From: Cyanodermella asteris
Taxonomy: Eukaryota > Ascomycota > Lecanoromycetes > Ostropales > Stictidaceae
DNA: 64,000 bases
Reading direction: 5' to 3'
Assembly (NCBI GenBank): GCA_900618795.1
Contig: UYJD01000017.1
Location: forward strand, 250,314 to 314,313
Part shown: piece by piece, positions 41,925-53,135 of the stretch
Layout: each line of letters begins with the position of its first letter
Position numbering within the stretch: position 1 is the first letter of the stretch
Position numbers and translations under genes: made by a program
Notes under the pieces: generated by a model
The model's database searches: none
Told to the model about the DNA's origin: nothing
What the model saw: only the letters and a program-made list of their open reading frames with translations

Positions 41925-44900
41925 TTATGGAGAAGGGATTGCGGTGAGCTTCGATGCTGGGAGATTCAGCACGGGTCTTAAGACGCTGCGCGTGATCTGC
42001 TGTTCTCGGTCTGCCGTGGACGGCTGAGTCGGGTCAACCTTCATGCTTGAATGAAGGTTGTGCTGTTGTTCAGAACCCAGATTCTTGGCATCGTGGCATT
42101 CTAAAAGCTGTACTATACTTTTGCCGGTGCTTGTATTGATTGAAGGGATAAATGTCATCGCTATTGGACCCTCTTTATGAGTACTAGGTACCTTGACCGG
42201 AGTCGACCGTGAAGACGTACCTGTCCTCTCGCTCGTGTTCAACGTAGGTGTACTCTCAGTACGCTGAGGTGAAGAAGATGGTTGGATCGCCGCTTGCCCG
42301 CCGTCCTTCTTCAAGGCAGGGGGGATGAAAGCTTTAGGCATGGGCGGGGTAAGCGCGAGGGAAGAGACAGAAGCTTTCAGTACCTTGATGGACGAGGAAA
42401 CTTGTGGCATTAGTTGTGCCGGACCTGTGATCGTGGCACCCTGAGGCGCCTGTACAATCTCCCTAGGACGAACTTGGGAAAACGCGTTGCCTGCGTTTGG
42501 ATTCACAAACATACTAGGCCGCTTGTGACTTTTCACCGAGGCCACAGTCTCGGCACTGCTTGTGCTTGACGCTGATGAATCCACAGGCTGCTGAAAACCC
42601 TTTGTGGAAGTAGGGTTGCCGCCTTCGAGAGCTCGCATCAGATCGTCGATCTTGGAGCGTGAAGGCTGCTGAAGGTCAGCTGCAGTGAGACTCCCGTTTC
42701 CGGATCCTGGTTTAACGATCGGCCGAGAACCAGATGTGAAAGCATTTTCGCCAGCTTTGTTAGACCCAGACGTGGCGTAGCTCGTGCTCAGTTCAGAGTT
42801 CTGAAGTCCGGTGGTGATCAGCTGTTTAGGTTTCCGCATGGCAGCTTTTTTGCGGTTGAATGGTAACATGTCTGGATCTTCATATAGATTGCTGAAGCCC
42901 GTGCCTGAAGTGTCCAATGCATCAGAAGACCTGGTGGGCTGTTTCTGAACCGACTGCTTGGGTTGGGTTCCCGCAGCCGCCGCTGAAGCTTGCACAGGCT
43001 CAATCTTCGCTTCATCACCGAAGTTGAAGTCAAATTCTACCCCGGTGGGGTCCGCCTCGAGATTAAGGTCGAATCTGACCGTTTTCCGTGGTGCAAGATT
43101 GTTACCGGAGCCTGTGAAGTTGTTTGGAATTGAAGGATCGTTATGAGCTTGACCAACTTTGGATGGCAGCGCTGACTGGCCGGTTGGCGACTGATCATTT
43201 TGCTCCGCTGGTCCTGCGGAGCCTGTGGTGTCATCTTGCGGAGTGCTAGGTGTCGACTTCTGAGTTGGACCATTTATTGCAAGTGCTAGAAGCTCTTGAA
43301 GCTTAACACCATTCGACTTGGATTGTTCAGAAGCCGCTGTGGTTTTGTTTTGCAAGTGGTCTTTCGTTTCCAGGTGCTGAGCGTCTGATACCAGAGAGCC
43401 AGACTCATGATTTGTTATTTGAGCAACTTGAGGAGACCTCGTCACACTCACAGCCTTGTCTGAACCTGTATCGACCTTATTATCGGTATGAGTAATGGCA
43501 CTGTCTCCTTCGCTGATATCCAGAGTGAGCACGGTTTGAGCAGATTCAGTATCGTGGCTCTCATCCCTCAATTCCATCTCCTTTTTAAAGCTGTCCTTGG
43601 TCACGACTCCCTGTTCTTTGAAGGGCTGTTCCATCTTGGGATAGGATATCATTTTCTTGTCTGCCACGTCTTTCTCCATATCGGGTTGGCGAACGAATTT
43701 CTTTTCGGCCAATGCGACTGAAAGCTTATTGGTCAGTTCGCTGACCAGTTGCTTGTGGCCCGACTTGAGCTGAGAGATGACTTTATGTTGGGTCTCATGC
43801 GCCTCTTCCAATATTTCAACCTTCTTGGCAAGCTTGCGATTGGCTTCTTCGCTCTTGCACAAGAATTTGTCCTGCGTGTCGAATTTTCGAAGCGTCTCCT
43901 CGTTGGCCTTTGCGGAAGCATCGCGAGCGGACTTTAAACCTCTAACCTCGTCTTTCAGCGCGGCATTGTCGTTTTGGCTGCTCTTCAAGTCGTTCTTCAG
44001 CCCAGATACCGTGGCAGCCAAGTCCTTCTTCTCTTTTTCTGACTTTTGGGCCGCCACCTCCAGCATCTTCAGCCTTTTGAACACAACGCTCATGGTGCTT
44101 GTAAAATTTAGCTTATCGGTCTCAATCTTGTTCTCCAGGCCCTTAACGGTCTTATTCAACGCGTTGGCTTTCTGGTCTGCGATGCCAAGCTTGTTCTTGG
44201 TATCTTCCTGCTCCTTTTCATGAACCTTCTTCACGTTGTCCAGAATTTCCCGACGCATAGTTTCGGCGTCAGTGGTCAGCTCAGCTTTGACTCTTGTAAT
44301 CGCAATGGTCATCTCTCGATCAGCCTGAGCTTTGGCTTGCTTCCTCCCACGCTCGCTTCTGGCGCGGAAAGCTTCGAACTGATCCTCGAGAGCCTTTATC
44401 TGCTCTACTAGTCCTGCTTGGGCTTTATTGCTATGTTCGATAGCTGCTCCAAGCATGGCTTCGGTTGCAGTTCTGATCTTTACCTGTACCCGAGACTTCA
44501 GTTGATCGAATTCGTTTTTCAGATCCTTGGCCTGCTCAAGTTTCTTCTGCATAGAGGCGATGGCGGTAGTCTGCATTTTCATGAGGTCAATCAGCCTCTC
44601 TCTCGTCCCCAAATTCGGCTTTGCCGAAGTGACAGAGGTGTCGGCTGCACCACTAGGGCCCTTCGGCTGCCCAGGGTGAGAGTCATCAGCGCCATCATTC
44701 GTTGACGGCTTCGGAGACTTTTTGGGTTCTCGGATTGCCTTGATGTAACCGTACACTTCCCAGATGCGGAACAGGGTGTATGGGAAAATCACGACTCTAA
44801 AGTGGTTCTGTTTGACGAGACTACCTAGTTGTGCGAGCATGCCCATCGTGTGCGGCACGGCGATGATATGCCACAACCAGGAATCAAGGCACTGTTGGAA

Positions 44901-45507
44901 TGCGACGCAAAACAATCCGTGTCCCAAAACCGTCGCGACAGAGAAGCACATTCCTCGGAACGATAAACTCCAACAGACTTGTCTCTTATCACCGTACCAA
45001 CTCAGCAAATTCAGTAATACATCGCCACTCACGTGCAAGGGAATGGCGCCCCTGCACGTTGAAAGCCCACGATTAGGCCAAGACGCTGGATAGACGAACG
45101 CGATGGCTGCGATAGCGCAGAAACGGATAGAAGGGAGCATTTTGATAAGGGCGAAGGTCCAAATGTGAATGTTCTTGCTGAATATACCTTTCGGGTTGCT
45201 GGTTGTGTATCGACAACCGTGCGCGATGGCTGCGAACAGTAATAGGATGATGATGGCGGATATGTCCGATGCGAAATAATCGAGCCAAGATGCGCGCTGA
45301 TGCCAGTCGTATGCCGAGAGGTAGCCACGCCTGATCGAATGTGCTATATCCTGAAGTGTCAAGTTTTGCTGGTCTCTGCAAGATCACGAACGTTTGCGAA
45401 GGCGTGAGGTTGAGAGAAGTTGGGTGAGGACAGTACATTATATAGCGGGAAAGCTGCAAGAGCACATAGTGTATCATCGCGCGGAACGAGCTTGAGTCAC
45501 TTGCCAT
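41925..45507 (-). CDS. Polytopic membrane protein with long coiled coil and disordered tail (unknown)
   Basis: Exon 1 is 45437-45507 and exon 2 is 41925-45375; the 61-bp intron (GTACTG...CTTGCAG) restores an ATG and joins in phase (SRYI|DQQNLTLQDIAHSI). The product has 1173 residues. Residues 1-230 hold four to six hydrophobic segments (ISAIIILLLFAAIAHGC, FALIKMLPSIRFCAIAAIAF, MCFSVATVLGHGLFCVAF, HIIAVPHTMGMLAQLG). About 265-590 is heptad-rich coiled coil (KKLEQAKDLKNEFDQLKSRV and onward). From about 600 it is a Ser/Thr/Pro-rich disordered tail with short basic motifs. Past the stop at 41925, another frame continues gene-like (NPFSIKKNKHKKISTESSTG to a stop at 41794-41796), so a missed intron or a frameshift near 42000 is possible. 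No family is recognised. Confidence 0.7.
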
Positions 45508-47348
45508 CAGCAATCATTCTCTTCACTCTGAAGCTTTTCGCGCGGATGCCGAGTGCGTGGCGTCACTGAGCGGCCGCATGACAATCAATGTGATTGTTGT
45601 AGCCGCTGCACCGGTCGCATCACTTGCTCTCATCTTGCAACTCACATTTTCGAACAGTGACCAACAAAGAAGAAGACAGTCATGACAAAGGCTCAACTTT
45701 TGCGACGCAAGGTCACCCGCCGGCGCGCAACAAGCCCCATCCAGTGCGCTTCAACCTGTAACAAAATGAAAGCACAAAACGTTTGCTTGTTGTCGCCGTG
45801 AAGTATCCTGTAGGCCTGACCCGGTCTAAGCGTACGCTGTGAAACATTGAGGACAAATGACAGAGACTTGCGCAAAAACTATTCAATCGCGACAGAAGGG
45901 CTCTCGGGCGTTGTGGCAGGCACTGATGCTCGTAGGGCTGATCAAATGTCAGGAACATTCAGTCTCCATATCGTCAGTCGATTCTCACCACACTCTGCCC
46001 GAAGACTTCAATAGAAGGCTGTGAACTTGTTGAGCAGGAAGATGACATCGCAAAGACCGGCAGTACGTCGGAGCGTAGCCTGACGCCCACCCTGATCATA
46101 CTGTATGTCGATACGGAGCCTTTTGGCCATCTCACAAAGGGTCCATAGAGATGTGGTGTTTTCCAAGTGCGTATCCATTAGCGGTTGACTCCATTGGCAA
46201 GAGTTTTGGAGTCCGAATGCACACCTTTCCAGCCAAAAGTGGAGCGTAGTTTGAGCTTTGTAGGCGAGAGAGGAGCAAAAAACGACCTCAAATTCGCATT
46301 TGACGCGTACTGTGTTGACCTGACGAGTTCCTGGCTAGATAGCGATATCGAATGCACGTCAGGACGTACGTTTGGTGACCAGGAGTTTGAGGTTTAACCG
46401 TAGTGCAAATTCGCATCTTTGTCGCGTTGCCCATGAAACTTTATCCTGTCCTTTGATCTAGTTCATCAGAGCAATCTCTCGAACTCACGATATTACCCGC
46501 GACTTGTGCTAAGGTGCGAGTATTCCAACAAGTTGAGTGCCTGGTGTGCACAAATGACAGTCGAGGCGGGCTGACAGAAGTCTTAACGGGGACACTCAAT
46601 TAGCTAACCCCATAAGTGACTTCGTGAACACTATCACGCGTATTTGTACCTCTATAATTGCTGGAAGCTAGAGATGTACTTTTACTACCATCCGCTTACA
46701 TCCCTGTAGAAGTACTCACAGCAATAGCAATCGAAAGAGGCAGCAAGATCCCTGCGCAACAACTTCTGTCAGCCCGCCTTGCAATGCACAGACGGTCACG
46801 TGAGCTGGCTCACCATCGTTCATTCTGACGACAGATCCTCACATAGTGAAAAGTAAGAAGGTCGCTGCATATGCCAAAGAGACGATACAACGTTAACCAT
46901 TGCTTCTATGTCTTCATGTGATCAGCTGTGGTTGGTTGAGGTGCTCATCTTGGCGTCGTCGTGAACTCATTGAAATTGACGATCAGTGGGTCAATTGTGG
47001 TGAAATTACCGTGAGCAAGTATTGGCAAGAACACAAATACCACCAAGGCCAGGTGCCGCCTGCTACATCTTAAGTCAAATTGTCTGCTGTGAGGTCAATA
47101 CTCGAGTCTATTGGAAAGTTGGTAAATATGCTTTGATTGACGTTTTATTATGAAAACAAGAGCAAGCCGCCCGCAGCTGTGCTGAGCTGTTCAAACCCAG
47201 GTTTCCTGTTGATTGTTGTATCGATCCATCTTGGTATCCTCATCTCCACCTATAACCACCATCATATGCCTTTCCCATCCCGCGACCGAGTTAGTTGACG
47301 CTTGTGCCCCAAGTTCACCTTCGCTTTCGGGCCACCTTGTCGACAAAA
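45508..47348. other. Intergenic region with inverted-repeat element
   Basis: 1.8 kb with no supported gene. It contains the inverted repeat described separately. Below 46500 a few short open frames occur without motifs. Confidence 0.45.
46564..46779. repeat. Inverted-repeat element (possible MITE), 216 bp
   Basis: A perfect 18-bp terminal inverted repeat, AGGCGGGCTGACAGAAGT at 46564-46581 and its reverse complement at 46762-46779, encloses 180 bp of AT-richer, non-coding DNA. Such a pair within 216 bp is far beyond chance. The short size, lack of coding and inverted ends suggest a miniature inverted-repeat transposable element. I cannot see a target-site duplication in the flanks (GTCG upstream, TGCA downstream), so a stem-loop of other origin is possible. 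Confidence 0.55.
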
Positions 47349-47759
47349 ATGTCTCAAACCAAGGATTATAGCCGTACGACTCGGGATCTGCTTGATCACG
47401 TTAGCTCCGAACCTCAACTCGACCCCGTCCAATGCATCGGGGTCTACTCGAACACCATGTTGCGGAACGTGATCCATGTCCAACAGGTGACCTCGACAAC
47501 CGATCATTCCTCATCCATCGCCACGCCAACGAATGCTCGGAATCTACTCAAACACCATGCTGCCATCGCTGCAGGTTTACAGGTCAATTCAATACCCGAG
47601 CATCGTGACGCAACCCTCATCCGCATCCAGCTCAAGACACTGCACGAGTCGAAGGACATCGGCATGCCTCTTGTTGAGTGGATTCTCCAATGCCGTACCG
47701 CTGTGAAGCAAACCAGGATGCTTGAGGTGATGGAATTGATGTGCAAGTCGATCGAGTAA
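47349..47759 (+). CDS. Small hypothetical protein
   Basis: An open frame of 136 residues beginning MSQTKDYSRTTRDLLDHV. It is soluble, slightly His/Thr-rich, with no signal peptide, no membrane segment and no cysteine pattern (three Cys: Cys28, Cys112 and Cys132). Its stop is 36 bp from the stop of the convergent gene at 47795. No family is recognised; the even residue composition and the absence of stops support coding. It may be an orphan gene. Confidence 0.45.
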   Translation: MSQTKDYSRTTRDLLDHVSSEPQLDPVQCIGVYSNTMLRNVIHVQQVTSTTDHSSSIATPTNARNLLKHHAAIAAGLQVNSIPEHRDATLIRIQLKTLHESKDIGMPLVEWILQCRTAVKQTRMLEVMELMCKSIE

Positions 47760-47794
47760 ACGAAGCGACCTGTTCATCACCTGCCAGCGCGCAA

Positions 47795-49795
47795 TTAGCC
47801 CCTGTTGCCTGCCCTCGCTCTGGCCCTGCCTCTGGCTCTGGCTCTGGCCCTGCCCCTGCCCCTGCCACGAACACCATTGCCTGTCTGGTTCCCAGGAGCA
47901 TGCATACTGCCCATGCACTGGTCCTTGTGATACTCGTCACCGTCAAAGTTGACGGTGTTTCCCCTCTTGGGCGGGTTGGCTTGGATGGGAGCGGCGGAGG
48001 TGGCGGCGGTGGAAGAGACAGTGGTGACTTCGTCGGCTACCACCGACGGCGAAGAGCCAGAGACAGGAGCAGGTGCAGAAGCAGACGGCGAATAATCTTG
48101 CCCGATGGGTCGCACGGAAGAGCTGCTCTGACCGATAATGCCGCCACCCGCTGTTGCCTCGATCCTCAGCTTAAACTTCTTGCGCCCAGAAGAGTTCTCT
48201 GCCTGTGGCGCAGTTGCGGTGGCGGGGACGGTGGCGGTGAGCGCAGGACCCTTGCGAAGGTGCGGAAGTACTTGAGGAGGTGGTGTGCTGGTGCGTTTGT
48301 CGAGGGTAGGAGACCGCACGACAGGGACGGGGTCGGAGGGACCAGCAGGGAGAGACGAACCAGCTACGACCGGAGGACCAACAGGGGCAGCCTGAGCGGC
48401 GGAGACGGAGGGGGCAGCAGCCTCGAGAGCCTTGACACGGGCGTTCAAGTCGCCCATGTAATATTGGACCTGGCCCTTGTAGCTGCTGAACCCCTTGTCA
48501 TTGACGTCGGGAGCCTTGACAGCGTCGAGCTCGGCGCGGAGCGAAGCAATCTCAGCCCTCATCTCGCGGACGATCGAACAGAGGGCCATGAGCTGCTGGC
48601 CGAGAGCGATGATGCTGACGGCCTGAGCAGAGATGAGGTCGGCAAGGGAGGCGAAATGTCGGGCCCTGCGGCCCTGCAGCGCCTCGGTCCATGCTGTTAT
48701 CTCAAGCCGGTAGGACTCCAAGACAGCAAGGCGAACCCAGATCTCGTTGAAACCGCCCTGGATCCATCCAAGGATCGCAGAAATGACGGCAGGATCCAGC
48801 ATCTGGTTGGCTTCCAGATCGGAGATGCGAGCGGCGAGGGCGTTGATGTGGGCGGCAAGGATGCGGCTGAAGGCGGCGAGTCTGTCGATGCTCCCAACGA
48901 CGCCGTTGTACCGGGTCCGGAGCAACGCGAGGATCTCATCCTGGACGCCGATGATGGTGCGAGCCAGGTGCTGGAGGTCCACTCGCAGCTGGGAGTGTCG
49001 GTGGGCGAAGACGAGGATGAGCGTGCTGAAGGCGAGGGCTGGTACGCCAAACACCAGCATGGTGTTCAGCCCCAGAGTCGCGAGACCAACGCAGACCGCA
49101 CCAGGAAGAAGGACCCAGAGAGAAACAGGAGAGACACCACCGTTCGCCCAAGCCATGTACTCCCAGCAAAGGACCATGACACCAAGAAGGCCAAGTCCGT
49201 TGCCGGCGATGTAGGAGGGCATGGCAAGGGAAAGGCGAGTTTCGAGGCTAACGTTGCCGAACACTGGACCATGAGCTTGCTCACGGGCAGAGACGACGAA
49301 CGCGCACAAGAGAACAAACGCCACAGCAACGGGGAAGATCCGGACCAGGACCGAGGCGCCATAGCGCACCACTTGCAACAAGACTCGAGCGAGCTTGCCA
49401 GTGGTGGCTTTGATGGAGATGGCGAGGGCAACGAGGTCGGATGGCTTGGTGCCAAACAGCGTGCGGAAACAAATCATGGTGGTCATGGCCCAATAGAATA
49501 GGGGCAGACCGAAAACCACCATGAAAGGTGCTGAGAAGTCCAAGGAGCCGTCGATGGTGGTGGCGATGAGCAGAGCTGTTAATGTTCGCGGGATGCAGAC
49601 GGAGGCCACGAAAAACAGGAGGTCGCAGATGCAAGCACCTGCAATCAAGACGAACGTTGCATGTTGCAGCAAAAACGGGTTGGCTGCGTCAGGGAGAACA
49701 TTGGCGAGGTCGGAAAGGAACAGAAATGAACCTCCGTAATCATCGCCGGCTATGAGCCAGCTCCAAACCAGCAGAAGAGGAGGGAACAGCAACAT
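47795..49795 (-). CDS. Polytopic membrane protein with coiled coil and RG/RA-repeat tail (unknown)
   Basis: A single-exon frame of 666 residues. I start at MLLFPPLLLVWSWLIAGDDY; the frame extends another 92 codons upstream, but those residues look non-coding. About seven hydrophobic segments fill residues 1-270 (FVLIAGACICDLLFFVASVC, FMVVFGLPLFYWAMTTMICF, IFPVAVAFVLLCAFVV, LGLLGVMVLCWEYMAW, LPGAVCVGLATLGLNTMLVF). A helical, coiled-coil-prone region (about 280-460) follows, then a Pro/Ser/Ala-rich linker and a C-terminal tail GRGRGRARARARGRARARAG. No family is recognised. Its plan (membrane N-terminus, coiled coil, disordered tail) parallels the gene at 41925-45507 without obvious sequence identity. 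GC-rich codons give a long antisense open frame. Confidence 0.65.
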   Translation of the reverse strand: MLLFPPLLLVWSWLIAGDDYGGSFLFLSDLANVLPDAANPFLLQHATFVLIAGACICDLLFFVASVCIPRTLTALLIATTIDGSLDFSAPFMVVFGLPLFYWAMTTMICFRTLFGTKPSDLVALAISIKATTGKLARVLLQVVRYGASVLVRIFPVAVAFVLLCAFVVSAREQAHGPVFGNVSLETRLSLAMPSYIAGNGLGLLGVMVLCWEYMAWANGGVSPVSLWVLLPGAVCVGLATLGLNTMLVFGVPALAFSTLILVFAHRHSQLRVDLQHLARTIIGVQDEILALLRTRYNGVVGSIDRLAAFSRILAAHINALAARISDLEANQMLDPAVISAILGWIQGGFNEIWVRLAVLESYRLEITAWTEALQGRRARHFASLADLISAQAVSIIALGQQLMALCSIVREMRAEIASLRAELDAVKAPDVNDKGFSSYKGQVQYYMGDLNARVKALEAAAPSVSAAQAAPVGPPVVAGSSLPAGPSDPVPVVRSPTLDKRTSTPPPQVLPHLRKGPALTATVPATATAPQAENSSGRKKFKLRIEATAGGGIIGQSSSSVRPIGQDYSPSASAPAPVSGSSPSVVADEVTTVSSTAATSAAPIQANPPKRGNTVNFDGDEYHKDQCMGSMHAPGNQTGNGVRGRGRGRARARARGRARARAGNRG
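47811..47868. repeat. Hexanucleotide-type minisatellite coding RG/RA repeats
   Basis: Imperfect tandem copies of CTGGCT/CTGCCC hexamers. On the minus strand they encode the alternating Arg-Gly/Arg-Ala tail of the 666-residue membrane protein. Likely length-variable among strains. Confidence 0.75.
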
Positions 49796-51532
49796 GATGA
49801 GTTGCGTTGAGTGTTTGGTGAGAAGAGGTGATCGCAGGTGTGTTTGAAAGCTGGCAGTGGTCGGGAAGTCTGTGGTGTCTGTGGTATGAAAGAAACAGCT
49901 TCGACCAGAGTTTAAAGGCGAAGATATAGTGCTGCAGGTAAAGTCCGTGCACGGGCGAGCGCAGCAAATCTGCCAGCAATCTGTCATGGCAGGTTTGGGT
50001 GAAGCAGACAATGATGCAGCATGAGCGCGTGGAGCAGGAGTCAGAGACTGATTTTCGTTGTGGTGAAGCAAACACAGGGCATTCTACCAAAAACGCTCCG
50101 ACCAGCTATAGCTTCGCCCAATCAGACAAAGAGATCGGTGTGAAGCTGCTCAGATAACGATGAGGCTGGGAGACTGTGAGTCTCAACAAGTTGAGTGCCG
50201 ATATCGAGAAAGCGTCCGTGCTGGCTGACTCGAGGTGAGTGAATGCTGCTCAGCAAGCAATCCCGCGTGGTCTGAGTTTTGCTGTCTCCATGATGCTTCT
50301 CTGAATCCTGTTTCGAGCTTGCTGCTGGGGATGTGGAAGGCTGCTGGAATCAGGTTCGCGCTAGCGGTCTTTCTGCAAGCTTGAGGGCAACGGTAATGGC
50401 ACGCCAGACCAGGAAGCTATCATATATATCGCACAACACAGACCAGCTCGATGATAGAGGCTCTGTAACGAGAGGCGATGGACACGCGCAATTTACATTG
50501 GTGTTCCAAGTGTGCAAGCAAGCTTATCGTACATTGGAGGCTGCATAGATAAATTTCGAGCAATCATGATTCAAGGACATGGACCGATACATCGATGAGT
50601 GCGCAAACTGCGTCTGAGGACGCTGGGTAATAGCTGGACCTGGGTTTAGAGTGACATGATAGCTTGATAAATACTCTTCTGGGCATAGGGAAGCAGCATC
50701 CTTCCTTCTTTTTCATCAGTCGGTATCATTGATGATGCATGAACACGTCGTTTGAAGGAGCAAAACATGGAATCCGCCGTGCTTTCCACTTCTGGCCTTC
50801 AGACAAAGCCGTTTGTTGCAGTACATGCCTTTGCAAACAACTTCATGACGACGCGCGATCATTCGGCTAGGGGTAGCAATGAGTAGTGTGCACTTTCCAC
50901 GTTCAGCTCTTTCATCTCTTCCCGTGAGCGGGTGTAGCCAGGTAAAGCATGCGTTCAGATCCCGCGCCACGCATCTCGCAATGTGTTCAGTCGATTCTGG
51001 ATCGTCACTGACATCGTACTCGTAAAGCTGACCACGCACTTCCAGGCAATAGCTGTGTGTTCGCGTCGCTGTTGATTTTAGCCTGATTAGAAGCGGCACG
51101 ACATGAAGTCGACGTACATCTATGCAATGAGGCTGAAATAAGAGGCTGACGAAGCACAGCCACAGAGCATGGCCGCTGCTTCAACAACCGAAACTTCCAA
51201 ACAAGCTGCCAATTCGCAACAAGCACTTTGTTGCTACTGCATCAAGCATAATCGCAGATGGGGGTCAATGAGGTGTACGGCTTTCCGATACGTGCGAATG
51301 AAGAACCATTCGCAACGTGTCCCCAACGGGGTAAGTGGCTTCATCATATCTCAGGGTAGCACGCGGCGCAGTCGTTGCACGTCTGCCTACCATGCACGAG
51401 CCGTGTTGAAGACATGATGTCCATGCAAATCATTAAGGTAGATAAGTGTGGAGGCGTCCTCTTCCGATCGCATTTGTTTGCATGATCATTGTTGTTTTGC
51501 ACCTGTGACAACCTGAAAATCTCGATCGCATC
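49796..51532. other. Intergenic region, no well-supported gene
   Basis: 1.7 kb. A minus-strand frame at 50716-51099 reads a fairly gene-like peptide (CLEVRGQLYEYDVSDDPEST, HGGFHVLLLQTTCSCI) but has no ATG at its head. A small intron-containing gene is conceivable, but I cannot build one. Otherwise nothing. Confidence 0.4.
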
Positions 51533-53135
51533 ATGTCTCGCAGAGATGGGCGTCATGGTGGCGGTGGCATCTTGGGCAAATTGGCTGAAGGCGTTGGGCT
51601 AGCAGCTGAAGCTATTCAACATCAACGGAATAAATCAAAGAGTCCAAAACCATCAACGTCAAATCTGACCTACACCGCGCCCAGTCAGGCAAACACGCCG
51701 AACAATGCAGGGACTAGCTCCGATGGTGACGATCTCGACGAAGATGAGATCTTCGAACGTGAAGATGGAGTCACCAAACACGACGAAGCCATCTGGGACC
51801 TCGACGAAGCAGCCACACAAGTCGATACAAGAAAGAAAGCCGTAATCCCAAAAGGCATCGTGAAAGAGCCCGCCCGCATTTCCGTACTCGTTGACGCCTT
51901 CATCTCAGCTCACAAGCCATACCCGTTGGGTGAACTAGCAGAACTCCCCTGCCCGGTCATCATCCCGCAAAGGAGGCCCGAAACACGAGCTCGTGGGTTC
52001 GTGCGTGCATACTCACCCTACCTCGAGCCAAGCGGTATTAGCGAAGACGTCTTCATGCAATTTCTCGACTTTTTCGACGAATCGCTTGAATACTCGAACG
52101 TGATCAAGGTCGTCAAAATCGCTGGCGGCATCGTCGGGCTCGTCCCCAGCGCCATCTGTCAAGCTGTGTCAATGGGTATCGCAGCAGGAACAAAAGTCGC
52201 CGCCGGGGCCCAAAGCAACCAGCGAAGCAACGACTTCATCGCGCGAATGAATCAGCAATTCTTCATGCCCATGGGCATGGTCTGCCTGATCATGGAGTTC
52301 GCGCCCGACCAACGCACCGGCGACTTCAACCTCGACACATCGATTAACAAAGCTACTGGCAACCTACACAAGAATCTTAGCTCGTCTCACGGCCGGAATA
52401 ATGAATTTGAATTCCCCCAGACAGCGCCGTTGGTGTTTCCGGCTCTAGACAAGTCAGAAGACAAGGAGGCGCTGAGTAAATTCGCGCGGTCGAAGAAGTT
52501 CGTGGCAGACTACCAGGACCGCCGTGCACAGGCTGAGTTTGAAGCCAAGAATCCTGGAACGACGCTCGCGTCGACGATGCAAGGACAGACGAAATTTGAA
52601 AGCGGGCTGGCGGACCCGCGCAAGTATGCCAATGTGCTGGATGTGAGAGGAACACTTGTTTCAAAGGTCAGTGAATATACTGGCATGGCTGGAGGTGCTT
52701 TGGGACGTGGCCGGGGCGGTGGCAGGTTCTCAGGTGCCGAACCAACACAATCTGGTGGTCGAGTGGGTTTACTTAGCGGAGGGGGCCTCGTGGGAGGAAG
52801 GCTCGCTGTTAGACGAGAGGAGCGTCGTGAGCGTCGTGGTCTACTTGGCTACGCTACGGGGCTCGGACACGATCAAGACAGCAGCGGAACTACTGGGCGT
52901 GGCAGAGGTCGTCGTGAAGGGAGAGGTGGTCTGCTGGGCCAAAATGGCATTGGACCGATAGGACTCATCTCCAAGGTGCTCAAAAAGGTATGTGCACAAT
53001 GTGTCGATTCTCGGCTCGGAACTGACGATGCCTCAGAACGTCCTCTACATGATGATCGTACCCCTTCCCAGCAACGAAGAAATCGCAAGCGTAACACCAT
53101 CGCCAAATATTCAATTCGTGGACGTAAGCACATAG
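51533..53135 (+). CDS. Conserved fungal protein of unknown function
   Basis: Two exons, 51533-52987 and 53037-53135, with a 49-bp intron (GTATGT...GCCTCAG), give 517 residues. The N-terminus is Gly/basic (MSRRDGRHGGGGILGKLAEG), followed by an acidic stretch. The conserved core reads PCPVIIPQRRPETRARGFVR, AYSPYLEPSGISEDVFMQFL, a hydrophobic stretch (IAGGIVGLVPSAICQAVSMG), FIARMNQQFFMPMGMVCLIM and ADYQDRRAQAEFEAKNPGTT. A Gly/Arg-rich region (about 385-480) and the closing KVLKKNVLYMMIVPLPSNEE follow. I recognise this as a widespread Pezizomycotina family, often multi-copy, without known function. The hydrophobic middle may be a membrane-inserting hairpin. Reading through the intron would replace the conserved C-terminus with unrelated sequence, which supports the splice. 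Confidence 0.78.

Noticed and set aside
46526-50199. Shared 16-mer CAACAAGTTGAGTGCC at 46526-46541 and 50184-50199
   Set aside because: A 16-base match is expected about once by chance in 64 kb, and the flanks do not match.
50716-51099. 127-residue minus-strand frame with gene-like composition
   Set aside because: No ATG at its head, no resolvable upstream exon and no family match; noted in the intergenic entry only.
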